Source of the DNA: CAVBBU01 sp963593765
Lineage (GTDB): Bacteria; Bacillota; Clostridia; Lachnospirales; Lachnospiraceae
Direction of reading: 5' to 3'
Length of the DNA stretch: 15,307 nucleotides
Assembly (NCBI GenBank): GCA_963593765.1
Contig: CAVBBU010000044.1
Coordinates: 1 to 15,307, forward strand
Under the pieces are notes generated by a model. The model was not told the DNA's origin. It saw only the letters and a program-made list of their open reading frames with translations, and did no database searches. This document shows, in pieces, positions 1 to 8,013 of the stretch. The position numbers were made by a program, and so were the translations under genes. Numbering within the stretch: the first letter of the stretch is position 1; every line of letters starts with the position of its first letter.

Positions 1-49
1 ACTTACCTACATTTGGTCTTCCTACTATAGCAACTACTGGTTTACTCAT
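1..49 (-). CDS. der: GTPase Der (EngA), N-terminal fragment
   Basis: Reading leftwards from the ATG at 49-47 gives MSKPVVAIVGRPNVGK, after which the window ends. This is the start of the first G domain of Der, the double-GTPase ribosome assembly factor that acts on the 50S subunit. GRPNVGK is the G1 (Walker A / P-loop) motif as it appears in Der proteins. An AGAGAGG ribosome binding site lies just upstream of the ATG. Other Era/Der-type GTPases share the P-loop, but an extreme N-terminal 'KPVVAIVGRPNVGKS' points to Der. Only 16 codons are visible, so nothing can be said about the rest of the protein. It is divergent from prs. Confidence 0.85.
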   Translation of the reverse strand, partial: MSKPVVAIVGRPNVGK

Positions 50-83
50 ATCTACTTACCTCTCTAAAAAAAATTCCTAGTAA

Positions 84-112
84 ATAATATCAAAAAGGTT
101 ATCTTTTGTAAA
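84..112 (-). promoter_or_regulatory. Putative sigma-A promoter for der
   Basis: On the minus strand, TTTACA (112-107) and TATTAT (89-84) are separated by 17 bases. That is 5 of 6 matches to each consensus hexamer. It lies about 35 bases upstream of the der start codon, in the gap shared with prs. This is a pattern match only; the flanking DNA is very AT-rich, which raises the chance of spurious hexamers. Confidence 0.5.
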
Positions 113-148
113 ATATTGTTTTTTTTAGCAAGCATTAAATATAAAACT

Positions 149-177
149 ATTACAAGCAGGTATTTTTATGCTATATT
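149..177 (+). promoter_or_regulatory. Putative extended -10 promoter for prs
   Basis: TATATT at 172-177 is preceded by TG at 169-170, giving an extended -10 element. ATTACA at 149-154 lies 17 bases upstream as a weak -35. The AAGGAGG ribosome binding site of prs (192-198) follows about 15 bases downstream, so the untranslated leader would be short. This is inferred from sequence pattern only. Confidence 0.45.
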
Positions 178-208
178 AAAGATACTATTTTAAGGAGGTT
201 TCTTTGTC

Positions 209-1417
209 ATGTCCGAATCTTATGTATTCGCTAATCAGCTTCCAGTTGCACCACTTAAGATTGCAGCACTTGATAGTGCCAACGACCTAGCTAAAAAGGT
301 CAATGATCACATAGTCTCTTTTAGACGTAATGATACTATAGAGCTATTAAAAAGACAGCAAAGCCTGCACTACAGAGGCTATGATGCAGACTCATATCTT
401 CTTAATCTAAAATGCCCTAGGTTCGGAACTGGTGAGGGCAAGGGTGAGATAGGTGAGACAGTTCGAGGTACTGACATATATGCTATGGTAGATATCACAA
501 ACTACTCTATGACATATACTGTAAATGGACTTGTTAATCACTATTCTCCTGACGACCATTTTCAGGATCTAAAAAGAATAATTAGTGCATGCGTTGCTAC
601 TGCACATAGAATCACTGTAATTATGCCATTTCTATATGAAGGCAGACAGCATAAAAGAAGCAAAAGAGAATCTCTTGACTGTGCATTCGCTCTTGAAGAG
701 CTGGTAGACATGGGTGTAAGCAGCTTTATCACCTTCGATGCTCATGATCCAAGAGTGCAAAATTCTATCCCTCTTAGTGGCTTTGATAATTTTATGCCTA
801 CATATCAATTTGTTAAAACGCTTTTCAAAAATGTTCCTAATCTAAAGATAGACAAGGACAATCTTATGATAATAAGCCCGGACGAGGGTGCTATGGACAG
901 AGCCGTATATCTAGCAAATAACCTCGGTGTAGATATGGGTATGTTCTACAAGCGTAGAGATTATTCTAAGGTAATTGACGGACGTAATCCTATAGTTGCA
1001 CATGAATTTTTAGGCTCAAGCGTAGAAGGAAAAACTGTTATAATTATGGATGATATGATATCATCTGGCGAGTCTATGCTAGATACTGCAAGAGAGCTTA
1101 AGGATAGAAAGGCAAGCAGAGTTATCATATGTGCTACCTTTGGACTGTTTACTAATGGAATAGAAAAGTTTAATGAATATCACAGAAAGGGTTATCTTGA
1201 CTATGTCTGCACTACTAATTTAAATTACAGACGTCCTGAGCTTCTTGATGCACCTTGGTATCTCGAGGCAGATATGAGTAAATACCTTGCTGCTATTATA
1301 AATTCATTTAACCATGATATGTCTATAGGCGAGGCTATGTCACCTACGAACAAGATTCAAAAGCTTCTTCGTGAATATAGAGCTGATGGGTATGAGTACT
1401 TTGAGACTATACAGTAG
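209..1417 (+). CDS. prs: Ribose-phosphate pyrophosphokinase, long clostridial variant
   Basis: This gene should make PRPP from ribose 5-phosphate and ATP for nucleotide, histidine and tryptophan synthesis in the cytosol. At 402 residues it is longer than the usual PRPP synthetase of about 315. The type I phosphoribosyltransferase PRPP loop is clear: VIIMDDMISSGESM at residues 277-290, with the paired acidic residues of the DD motif. Other landmarks match PRS: RGTDIY (86-91), the catalytic-loop segment GRQHKRSKRE (145-154, in place of canonical ARQDRK), FDAHDP (176-181) and SPDEGAMDRA (223-232). Extra length lies mainly in the first 60 residues, in the segment around residues 99-120 and at the C terminus. 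The start is fixed by AAGGAGG ten bases upstream of the ATG. The family call is firm; kinetic properties of this divergent form cannot be read from sequence. Confidence 0.88.
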   Translation: MSESYVFANQLPVAPLKIAALDSANDLAKKVNDHIVSFRRNDTIELLKRQQSLHYRGYDADSYLLNLKCPRFGTGEGKGEIGETVRGTDIYAMVDITNYSMTYTVNGLVNHYSPDDHFQDLKRIISACVATAHRITVIMPFLYEGRQHKRSKRESLDCAFALEELVDMGVSSFITFDAHDPRVQNSIPLSGFDNFMPTYQFVKTLFKNVPNLKIDKDNLMIISPDEGAMDRAVYLANNLGVDMGMFYKRRDYSKVIDGRNPIVAHEFLGSSVEGKTVIIMDDMISSGESMLDTARELKDRKASRVIICATFGLFTNGIEKFNEYHRKGYLDYVCTTNLNYRRPELLDAPWYLEADMSKYLAAIINSFNHDMSIGEAMSPTNKIQKLLREYRADGYEYFETIQ

Positions 1418-1486
1418 GTATGAAATCATCAAAGTAAAAAAACTAGATAAGGCTGAGTAGACTAAATTCCCAAAGGAGCTAATAAA

Positions 1487-3385
1487 ATGAATAACTATTT
1501 AAAAAAAGTCAGACAGTATAAAGCAACCAACCTCGCTAAAGGGATATATCTTTTCTTTATTAGTTTATTATCAGCGTTTGCACTTTTAAGCAAAGCAACT
1601 ATCCCAAGCCATGAAAGTGCACTAAAGCTGACCGGTGGCTTTTCAAATCCGTTATCAATTTTTTTAGGAAAGCTGAGGATATATCTAGAAAAAGCTCCTA
1701 CCTTGGCTGCTTGCGTGTTTGTATTAGTTTTGTTGTTCTATCTATATTGCGAAAAAAAGCAAAAAAATAAGTCTTTAAATAATACTAGGGATATATATAT
1801 ACATCTATTAGCGATGATTTTTTCGCTCATTATGCTAGTGGGAATTAGTATTAAAGCTTACGGTGATTTTACCTTTTTGCATAGCAATTATTTTCAGATG
1901 GTTATCAGTATATTTATTTTTCTTGGATATACAATCTTTTTTTCAAAAGCAATTCGATGCCTGTTTGATTTGATTGAGCCTAGTTTGGGCACATGTTGCT
2001 GTAATAATAGCAGTATCAAGTCTGGAAGGGTTCTCTTTATTAAAGCCTTTGTTTGTCTATTTATATGCTGGCTGCCATACTGGCTTGTCTATCTTCCTGG
2101 AAGTGTAATGTATGACCCATTCAAGCAATTTGATGAATATTTTGGGCTGAGAGATTGGTCAAATTGGCATCCGGTATTTTCCACTATGATCTATGGCTTC
2201 ATTATGAGTACTGGGAAAACTCTTGCAAATGACAATTTTGGGGTTTTTTTATGTGCCTTATATCAGCATATAATACTAGCCGCCTCTGTTTCATATGGCA
2301 TCTATACCTTGAACAAATGGCAGCTCAACAAAAAAATCAGATTGGCTATATTAGCTTTTTTCTGCCTTCACCCATTAATTGCATTTCAGGGTCAAAGTGT
2401 AATGAAGGATGTATCATACTATGCATTTATTCTTTGCTTCAGTATCGCCTACCTCGATATATTAAGAGATATGTCTAGGCATGAAAATATATTGCCACAA
2501 AAATATATCCTGCTTATTATAATGGCAATACTTTCAAGCCTAATGCGTCATAATGGCGTTTATTGCACAGCCTTATCAATGGTATTCCTATTATTCAATG
2601 CAAACATTAAAAATAAATTAAAAATACTTGGAAGCATATTAGCTATTATTTTTATTTCCGGTCTCATTTCAAACAGTATCATAAAATATACTGATGCAGT
2701 TCCATCTAGCTCAGGAGAAATGATGTCCATACCTTTTCAGCAGATTGCTCGTTATGTAAAATATCACGATGATAAACTCACAGAAGAAGACAAACAAACA
2801 ATTAACGAGATTTTGCAATATGACAGCTTGGCAGAGAAGTATAATCCTGAACTCTCAGATCCAGTTAAGGAAACCTATAAGAATACGAAGATTGGGACAG
2901 CATTCTTTAAGGTATGGTTAAAATGCTTTATAAAGCATCCTAGTGAATATGTTAAGGCATTCCTTTGCAATACCTACTCTTATTATTATCCTAACGGCGA
3001 GTCAAACGTAAAAAAAATAGTATATAATTTTATTTCTGACAATGTTAGAGTAAATACTGGATATTTTGATATCCACTATATCGGTATCCCTGGCGCAAGA
3101 AATATTCTTCAAAACATTTTATATCTATCGAAGGATTTGCCGGGCATAGGTCTTTTGTTCCACCACGGATTTTACACATGGTTGATTTTACTCTTTTGCA
3201 CCTACTCTTTATATAGAAAAATGAAATATTGGATAATCGCTTCTATGCCTTTAATTACTAATTTACTTGTTTGCCTCGCATCACCAGTAAATGGATATTT
3301 TAGATATTACATGCCTATCATTTTCATTATTCCATTTGTCTTTGCATGGGGTATGCAAAGTATAAGTGCAAAAACTACTGATTAA
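1487..3385 (+). CDS. Large polytopic membrane protein, DUF6020 / GT-C-like
   Basis: This 632-residue protein has roughly 12-13 hydrophobic segments (for example residues 18-37, 72-88, 105-123, 135-153, 185-204, 251-272, 284-300, 340-353, 378-396, 564-575, 583-598 and 607-621). A large soluble region spans about 400-555. Conserved-looking patches are PGSVMYDPFKQFDEYFG (204-220), SNWHPVFST (225-233), KDVSYY (307-312), RHNGVY (354-359) and FRYYMP (605-610). These resemble a family of clostridial membrane proteins labelled DUF6020. The Asp-containing loop after the fifth helix resembles the catalytic loop of GT-C glycosyltransferases, so a role in glycan or lipid-linked sugar transfer is plausible but inferred. 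An AAAGGAG site (1472-1478) supports the start. It uses TTA, TTG, ATT and CAA more than its neighbours by eye, which could mean a different history. No partner gene lies beside it. Confidence 0.7.
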   Translation: MNNYLKKVRQYKATNLAKGIYLFFISLLSAFALLSKATIPSHESALKLTGGFSNPLSIFLGKLRIYLEKAPTLAACVFVLVLLFYLYCEKKQKNKSLNNTRDIYIHLLAMIFSLIMLVGISIKAYGDFTFLHSNYFQMVISIFIFLGYTIFFSKAIRCLFDLIEPSLGTCCCNNSSIKSGRVLFIKAFVCLFICWLPYWLVYLPGSVMYDPFKQFDEYFGLRDWSNWHPVFSTMIYGFIMSTGKTLANDNFGVFLCALYQHIILAASVSYGIYTLNKWQLNKKIRLAILAFFCLHPLIAFQGQSVMKDVSYYAFILCFSIAYLDILRDMSRHENILPQKYILLIIMAILSSLMRHNGVYCTALSMVFLLFNANIKNKLKILGSILAIIFISGLISNSIIKYTDAVPSSSGEMMSIPFQQIARYVKYHDDKLTEEDKQTINEILQYDSLAEKYNPELSDPVKETYKNTKIGTAFFKVWLKCFIKHPSEYVKAFLCNTYSYYYPNGESNVKKIVYNFISDNVRVNTGYFDIHYIGIPGARNILQNILYLSKDLPGIGLLFHHGFYTWLILLFCTYSLYRKMKYWIIASMPLITNLLVCLASPVNGYFRYYMPIIFIIPFVFAWGMQSISAKTTD

Positions 3386-3400
3386 TGGCCGTCATCAAAA

Positions 3401-4129
3401 CTACGCATCCCAGCTATTATAAACCGCCTGCACGTCATCATCTGCATCAAGCATATCAAGTATGCGATTCATCTTCTTGATATCCTCTTCATCGCTAAGC
3501 TCTGTCCAGGTCTGAGGTATCATAGTTACCTCTGCCTCAGCCATAGGCACCTCCTTAGCCTCGAGTGCCTCTCTTACTGCAGTAAAATCATCAGGAGAGG
3601 TTATAATCTCGTAGCTGTCATCCTCCTCGCTAAAGTCCTCTGCTCCAGAGTCAAGTGCAAGCATCATCAGCTCGTCAGAATCGAGGTCGCAGTCCTCCTT
3701 AGAAATAATTATCTGTCCCTTTTTATCGAACATATATGATACGCAGCCCTGTGCTCCGACATTGCCACCGCCCTTAGTAAATGCAGCACGAACATTAGCT
3801 GCTGTTCTGTTTTTATTATCTGTAAGTGTTTCGACTATTATAGCTACTCCACCCGGTCCGTAGCCCTCGTAGGTATTGTGCTCAAAATTAACTGCCGAAA
3901 GGTTACCTGCTGCCTTTTTAATTCCACGGTCTATGGTATCATTAGGCATATTGTTTGCCTTAGCCTTAGCTATAACATCTCTTAGCTTAGCGTTGTTATT
4001 AGGATCAGGTCCGCCCTCCTTTACAGCGACAGCAATCTCCTTACCTATAATAGTAAACATCTTGCCCTTAGCTGCATCATTTTTTTCCTTCTTGTGCTGT
4101 ATGTTAGCAAATTTTGAATGTCCTGACAT
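3401..4129 (-). CDS. yebC: YebC/PmpR (TACO1) family protein
   Basis: The 242-residue product begins MSGHSKFANIQHKKEKNDA and continues with KGKMFTIIGKEIAVAVKEGGPDPNNN and LRDVIAKAKANNMPNDTIDRGIKKA, the hallmark N terminus of the YebC/TACO1 family at its normal length. Members were long called transcriptional regulators (PmpR). Later work ties the family to translation, relieving ribosome stalling at proline-rich stretches, and mitochondrial TACO1 is a translational activator. So the role is probably on the ribosome. The acidic C-terminal third (many D/E around 145-165) is usual. TGAGGT sits six bases before the ATG. It is the last gene of the minus-strand block, 38 bases after the CorC-like gene, and it converges with the DUF6020 gene with only 15 bases between stop codons and no visible terminator hairpin. 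Confidence 0.93.
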   Translation of the reverse strand: MSGHSKFANIQHKKEKNDAAKGKMFTIIGKEIAVAVKEGGPDPNNNAKLRDVIAKAKANNMPNDTIDRGIKKAAGNLSAVNFEHNTYEGYGPGGVAIIVETLTDNKNRTAANVRAAFTKGGGNVGAQGCVSYMFDKKGQIIISKEDCDLDSDELMMLALDSGAEDFSEEDDSYEIITSPDDFTAVREALEAKEVPMAEAEVTMIPQTWTELSDEEDIKKMNRILDMLDADDDVQAVYNSWDA

Positions 4130-4167
4130 AAATTACCTCAACTTAATTTTTTTCAACCTGTATAATA

Positions 4168-5553
4168 CTACTCTTGCATTTGCTTTGAGTCAAGCCTTAC
4201 ATTGCCTGCTTTAGGCTCATCTGCCGCATCTAGCTTTGTTACTCTAACTGTTTGGATAATATTTTTTTCAACCTCAATCGCCGCAAATTTATATCCATAT
4301 GCAGCTATCTCAAATCTCTCACCATCAGTAGGTATCCTGTCTAATAGCGAAACAAGATATCCGTTTAAGGTATCGAAGCTGTCATACTCTTCTTCAGTAA
4401 ATTCTATATTAAGAGCCTTTGCCACCTCATCAAGCGGTGCCATACCATTCATAATATAGCTGCCATCTGTCTTAAGAGTTATAAGCTCCTCGTCCTCGTC
4501 ATACTCGTCCATTATATTTCCAACTATCTCTTCGAGTATATCCTCCATAGTAACTATACCAGAGGTTTGTCCATACTCGTCTACGACTATAACCATATGT
4601 ATCTTTTGAGATTGCATTTCCTTAAATAAGATATCTAGGTTTCTTGTTTCAGGAATAAAATGTGCCTCTCTGAGAAGTCCCTTTATATCCTTTATGCATT
4701 TATCTGAATCAGTCTTTTTAGCATCTATTATAACGGCATCCTTTAGATTAAGAGTACCTATTATATTATCTACATCCTCCTCATATACAGGATATCTGGA
4801 GTTACTTCCTTCCTCTAGCATAAAGGCAACTGCTTCCTTTAACGATCTTTGACCATCTATAGCTATTATATTTTTCCGATGTGTCATAACATCCTCAGCA
4901 GTCTTGTCATTAAGCTGGAAGATGTTTGTAATCATCTGAGCCTCGCTAGATTCAACCACGCCCTGCTCATGGCCTTCATTGACCATGCTCATAATATCCT
5001 CTTCGGTAACATTTTCCTCTGCCTTTGTCATGTCGATGCCAAAAAGCTTAAGTATAATATATGAGATAACATTAGTAATTGCAGTAAATGGCTTAAATAT
5101 AGTCATAAAAAAGCCTATATAGCCGACTATAGCAAATGTCCAGCCCTTTGGATTAGCTCTTGCTAGTCTTTTAGGAACTACAATTCCAAGTGATGCAATT
5201 AGTATGATGCAAATAAAATATACTATCAGATGTGAAAGTATATACGAAGCATTGTTGCCAATGGGCATAGTCCTAAAAAGCGTGCAAATATTATCTACAT
5301 ATCCTGCAGCCAAAAAGCCGGCTGATAAAAAGCATATAAGGCAGGAGGTAATCTGCAAGGTATTAATAAAGCTTTTTGGTCTGTTAATTATACGAAGAAC
5401 CTTAGCCGCCTTTTTATCGCCCTGCTCCATGCTAAATTCAAGCTCTTTTGTATTAAGGCTTTGAATGGCACTGCCAAATCCAAAAAACATGGCATCAATA
5501 ATAATAAATAAAACGAATATAATTATATTAAACCACAATCGACCATCATCCAT
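4168..5553 (-). CDS. CNNM/CorC-type membrane protein (DUF21-CBS-CorC_HlyC)
   Basis: This 461-residue protein has the standard three-part layout. First comes an N-terminal DUF21/CNNM membrane domain (about 1-175, hydrophobic helices near 7-28, 63-84, 103-127 and 138-155). Next is a pair of CBS domains (about 216-340, with VMTHRKNII, NSRYPVYEED and VVDEYGQTSGIVTMEDILEEIVG). Last is a C-terminal CorC_HlyC domain (about 352-440, with GSYIMNGMAPLDEV and FDTLNGYL). Family members are linked to Mg2+/Co2+ efflux or Mg2+ homeostasis; the old 'hemolysin' label is misleading. The acidic stretch MDEYDEDEE (348-356) links CBS and C-terminal domains. The ATG at 5553 has a modest GGAG ten bases upstream, whereas the stronger TAAGGAG further up serves a short upstream frame. 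It lies between alr (48-base gap) and yebC, probably in the same transcript. The actual ion is unknown. Confidence 0.88.
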   Translation of the reverse strand: MDDGRLWFNIIIFVLFIIIDAMFFGFGSAIQSLNTKELEFSMEQGDKKAAKVLRIINRPKSFINTLQITSCLICFLSAGFLAAGYVDNICTLFRTMPIGNNASYILSHLIVYFICIILIASLGIVVPKRLARANPKGWTFAIVGYIGFFMTIFKPFTAITNVISYIILKLFGIDMTKAEENVTEEDIMSMVNEGHEQGVVESSEAQMITNIFQLNDKTAEDVMTHRKNIIAIDGQRSLKEAVAFMLEEGSNSRYPVYEEDVDNIIGTLNLKDAVIIDAKKTDSDKCIKDIKGLLREAHFIPETRNLDILFKEMQSQKIHMVIVVDEYGQTSGIVTMEDILEEIVGNIMDEYDEDEELITLKTDGSYIMNGMAPLDEVAKALNIEFTEEEYDSFDTLNGYLVSLLDRIPTDGERFEIAAYGYKFAAIEVEKNIIQTVRVTKLDAADEPKAGNVRLDSKQMQE

Positions 5554-5569
5554 AGTTATGTTTCTCCAT
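5546..5569 (-). other. Possible 7-codon upstream ORF overlapping the CorC-like start
   Basis: Just upstream of the CorC-like gene, TAAGGAG (5580-5574) is followed after four bases by an ATG (5569-5567) that opens MEKHNYG and stops at TGA (5548-5546). The stop lies inside the first codons of the main gene in another frame. The main start codon (5553) is 20 bases from this strong ribosome binding site, so ribosomes ending the short frame could reinitiate on the main gene. The four-base spacing is short and the frame may be chance. Confidence 0.25.
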
Positions 5570-5601
5570 AAAACTCCTTATTATAATTTAAGTGCTTTGT
5601 A

Positions 5602-6789
5602 TCATAGCACAAAATCCCTATATATGTCCTCGAAATAGTCCTTACAGCCGACCTCTTTTCCGCCCATATAATATACTCTCGGAACTCTTCTGCTTATATC
5701 GCAGATAAACTCATATGGGAATCTGTGGCTGCAGCTTAAAAGCTCCTCGGCCTTTATAGCACTGCCCACGTCTTCTCCAAGTAGAGTAACCGCCGTGCCT
5801 ATACGTGCAGCCTCTATGTCTGTAACATCAACCATCATCTGATCCATGCATATTCGCCCGAGTATATTTGCTCTCTTGCCGCATATAAGCACATAGCCCT
5901 TAGAGCTTAGATCCCTCGGATATCCGTCTGCATATCCAACTGGTATAGTAGCAACCCTCTTTTCTGTATCTGCCTTATATATACCGCCGTAGCTTATCTC
6001 CTCGCCTACATGAACATTTTTAATATAGGTTATCTCACTTTTAATGCTCATAACAGGTTTTATATCAAGCTGATCTTTGTCAACCTCATCAGATGGATAT
6101 ATGCCATATAATATAATTCCTGCTCTTACCATATTAAGGCTTGATCCAACAGCGTTCATAATTCCTGCTGAATTAGATATATGCTTAATTGGCGGATCTA
6201 TATTTTCCTTTTTAAGAAGCTCTATAAATTTACAAAAAAGCTTTAGCTGATTTTTGCTGCTTGTTAGATCAGTTTCATCTGCCTTATATAGATGTGAAAA
6301 TACTCCTTCTATATTAATATTAGAAAGCCTATTAATTTCCTTAACTAGCCTTATTCCGCTATCATCAGGCTCTATTCCTATCCTATTCATGCCTGTATCT
6401 ACCGCTATATGTATAAATGCAGTTTTATTAAGCTTAAGAGCCATGCTAGAAAGCCTTTTAGCCTGATCTAGTGTAAATACAGTTGCCCTTATCTCATGCT
6501 CCAAAACAGCCTTGTACTCATTACCTATAATAGGTCCAAGTATAAGTATAGGCTTAGTTATATTATGAAGTCTAAGATTAATCGCCTCATCTGCAGTAGC
6601 TGTGCAATAATAATCTGCTATAGCATCTATAGCATAGCAAGTAGCAGGTGCACCATGTCCATATGCATCTGCCTTAAGAACTACTGCCAGCTTAGTATCT
6701 AACGGCAGCTTTTTTCGTATCGAATTAGCATTAAATCTTAGTGCATCTAAATCTATTCTTGCATATATTCTGTTATATGATGGTTTCAT
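5602..6789 (-). CDS. alr: Alanine racemase
   Basis: Alr is a PLP enzyme that interconverts L- and D-alanine, supplying D-Ala for peptidoglycan. The 395-residue product has the usual length and fold-type III layout: an N-terminal TIM barrel and a C-terminal beta domain from about residue 250. The PLP lysine is K39 in VVLKADAYGHG (36-46), at the canonical position. The second catalytic residue is Y267 in EISYGG. HIAVDTGMNRIG (127-138), HISNSAGI (203-210), RAGIILYG (222-229) and GRICMDQMMVDVTD (311-324) are also typical. The start codon lies inside the end of nnrD (17-base overlap), which implies translational coupling, with GAGG about nine bases upstream. It is part of the rex-acpS-nnrD-alr run. 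Biosynthetic versus catabolic use cannot be told from sequence, but this operon setting fits the biosynthetic enzyme. Confidence 0.96.
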   Translation of the reverse strand: MKPSYNRIYARIDLDALRFNANSIRKKLPLDTKLAVVLKADAYGHGAPATCYAIDAIADYYCTATADEAINLRLHNITKPILILGPIIGNEYKAVLEHEIRATVFTLDQAKRLSSMALKLNKTAFIHIAVDTGMNRIGIEPDDSGIRLVKEINRLSNINIEGVFSHLYKADETDLTSSKNQLKLFCKFIELLKKENIDPPIKHISNSAGIMNAVGSSLNMVRAGIILYGIYPSDEVDKDQLDIKPVMSIKSEITYIKNVHVGEEISYGGIYKADTEKRVATIPVGYADGYPRDLSSKGYVLICGKRANILGRICMDQMMVDVTDIEAARIGTAVTLLGEDVGSAIKAEELLSCSHRFPYEFICDISRRVPRVYYMGGKEVGCKDYFEDIYRDFVL

Positions 6790-7642
6790 ATCTCATTGCC
6801 TCAGGTATGGCATAGGCTACCTCACGAGCTAAAACTCCATGCTCATAAACGCCCTTGCTTGCCATATAGCCTGCCCTTCCATGTATATAGCAGCCTAGTG
6901 TGCTTGCCTTCCAATTATCAAGACCAAGTCCCACAAGTCCTGCTATCACTCCTGTTAGTACGTCTCCGCTTCCTGCCTTAGCAAGTGCCGGCGTACCTGA
7001 TGTATTAATATAGGTTCTGCCCTCGGAATTTGCAACTATACTTTCAGAGGATTTAAGTATACAGGTTATTCCATGCTTTGTGGCATAGCTTGCTGCTGTA
7101 TGCTCTGTGTCCTTTAAAATATTTGGTATAGGTATTCCTATTAGCCTGCTCATCTCACCCGGATGCGGAGTGATAATAATCTGTTCTCTATAATATTTTA
7201 TAAGCTCATTTCTGTTTGCAATTATATTAATAGCATCTGCATCAACTATAAGTGGCATATAAGCCGCCTCAAGTATATCCTCAACTATTATCTCTGAGCA
7301 CTCGCTTATTCCCATTCCAGGGCCAAGTACTATTACGCTTGCCCAGTCTATAAGGCTACTAAGCTTATCTGTATATTCTCTATTTAATACAGCTTCCTCA
7401 GTATATGAATCAAGTATAGCCTCAGGTATAAGAGTTTGAAGTATATTTCTATTACACTCAGGCGTAAAAATCCTAACTAAGCCTGCACCTGTTTTATATG
7501 CCGCAAGCGAGCTTAGATATGCAGCTCCTGCCATTCCCTCACTTCCTGCAACAACAAGCACATGTCCAAAGCTTCCCTTGTTAGAATTTTTTTGCCTTTT
7601 AGGAATCATATTTAATGCTTTAGTATCATAGAAATCAGCCAT
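6773..7642 (-). CDS. nnrD: ADP-dependent NAD(P)H-hydrate dehydratase (stand-alone)
   Basis: NnrD converts the damaged hydrates NADHX and NADPHX (S form) back to NADH and NADPH using ADP. The ribokinase-like carbohydrate-kinase fold is evident: GSFGHVLVVAGSEGMAGAAYLSS (23-45), VLGPGMG (105-111), LIVDADAINI (131-140), ITPHPGEMSRLIG (157-169) and the active-site loop AKAGSGDVLTGVIAGL (221-236), with catalytic Asp at 227. At 289 residues it covers only the dehydratase domain. In many bacteria this locus encodes a fusion with an N-terminal NAD(P)HX epimerase domain (NnrE), which is absent here. Its ATG lies eight bases inside the end of acpS (ATGGCTGA), and its own end overlaps alr, so the three are tightly coupled. 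Confidence 0.93.
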   Translation of the reverse strand: MADFYDTKALNMIPKRQKNSNKGSFGHVLVVAGSEGMAGAAYLSSLAAYKTGAGLVRIFTPECNRNILQTLIPEAILDSYTEEAVLNREYTDKLSSLIDWASVIVLGPGMGISECSEIIVEDILEAAYMPLIVDADAINIIANRNELIKYYREQIIITPHPGEMSRLIGIPIPNILKDTEHTAASYATKHGITCILKSSESIVANSEGRTYINTSGTPALAKAGSGDVLTGVIAGLVGLGLDNWKASTLGCYIHGRAGYMASKGVYEHGVLAREVAYAIPEAMRYETII

Positions 7643-8012
7643 ATATATCTTCCTTGCCCTCGATTATAGCAAAAGCTATAGCTATATCCTTTGTATCACT
7701 TATCGATACATGTATACTTTCTCCGCCAAGTGCCTCATATATCCTTTTTGCATTATTATATATATTGACATATGGCTTTCCCTTTAAATTGCGAAGAACC
7801 TCTATATCATTAAGGCAAAAGCCCGAAACCCCTGTTCCAAGGCTTTTAGCTACTGCCTCCTTAACCGCAAAGCAGCCAGCTAAAAAGCTAACGCTGTCAT
7901 TTGCCTCTTTAAGCTCTGCCCCTGTAAATGCCCTATCTAAAAATCCTTCATTAAGACATGCCTTTTTTATCCTGCTAATCTCAATAATATCTGTTCCGAT
8001 ACCAAGTATCAT
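7635..8012 (-). CDS. acpS: Holo-[acyl-carrier-protein] synthase
   Basis: AcpS transfers 4'-phosphopantetheine from CoA to the serine of acyl carrier protein, which starts fatty acid synthesis. The product has 125 residues, normal for the family. The metal-binding aspartate D8 sits in MILGIGTDIIEISRI, and the second motif FAVKEAVAKSLGTG (48-61) holds K51 and E52. HVSISDTKDIAIAFAI near the C terminus is the usual 'SxSH/SxSD' strand. The ATG follows the rex stop by a single base (TAATATG), with AAGAGAG just upstream as ribosome binding site. Its 3' end overlaps nnrD by eight bases. Confidence is high from motifs and synteny (acpS-nnr-alr is a familiar Firmicute order). Confidence 0.96.
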   Translation of the reverse strand: MILGIGTDIIEISRIKKACLNEGFLDRAFTGAELKEANDSVSFLAGCFAVKEAVAKSLGTGVSGFCLNDIEVLRNLKGKPYVNIYNNAKRIYEALGGESIHVSISDTKDIAIAFAIIEGKEDIYG

Positions 8013-8013
8013 A

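Noticed and set aside
3386..3400. Terminator between the convergent DUF6020 and yebC genes
   Set aside because: The 15-base gap holds no inverted repeat or T-run. Any terminator would have to lie within coding sequence and I did not see one.
3876..4214. Plus-strand frame of 112 codons opposite yebC
   Set aside because: It lies antisense across the start of yebC and the end of the CorC-like gene, both of which have clear family motifs. It has no independent support.
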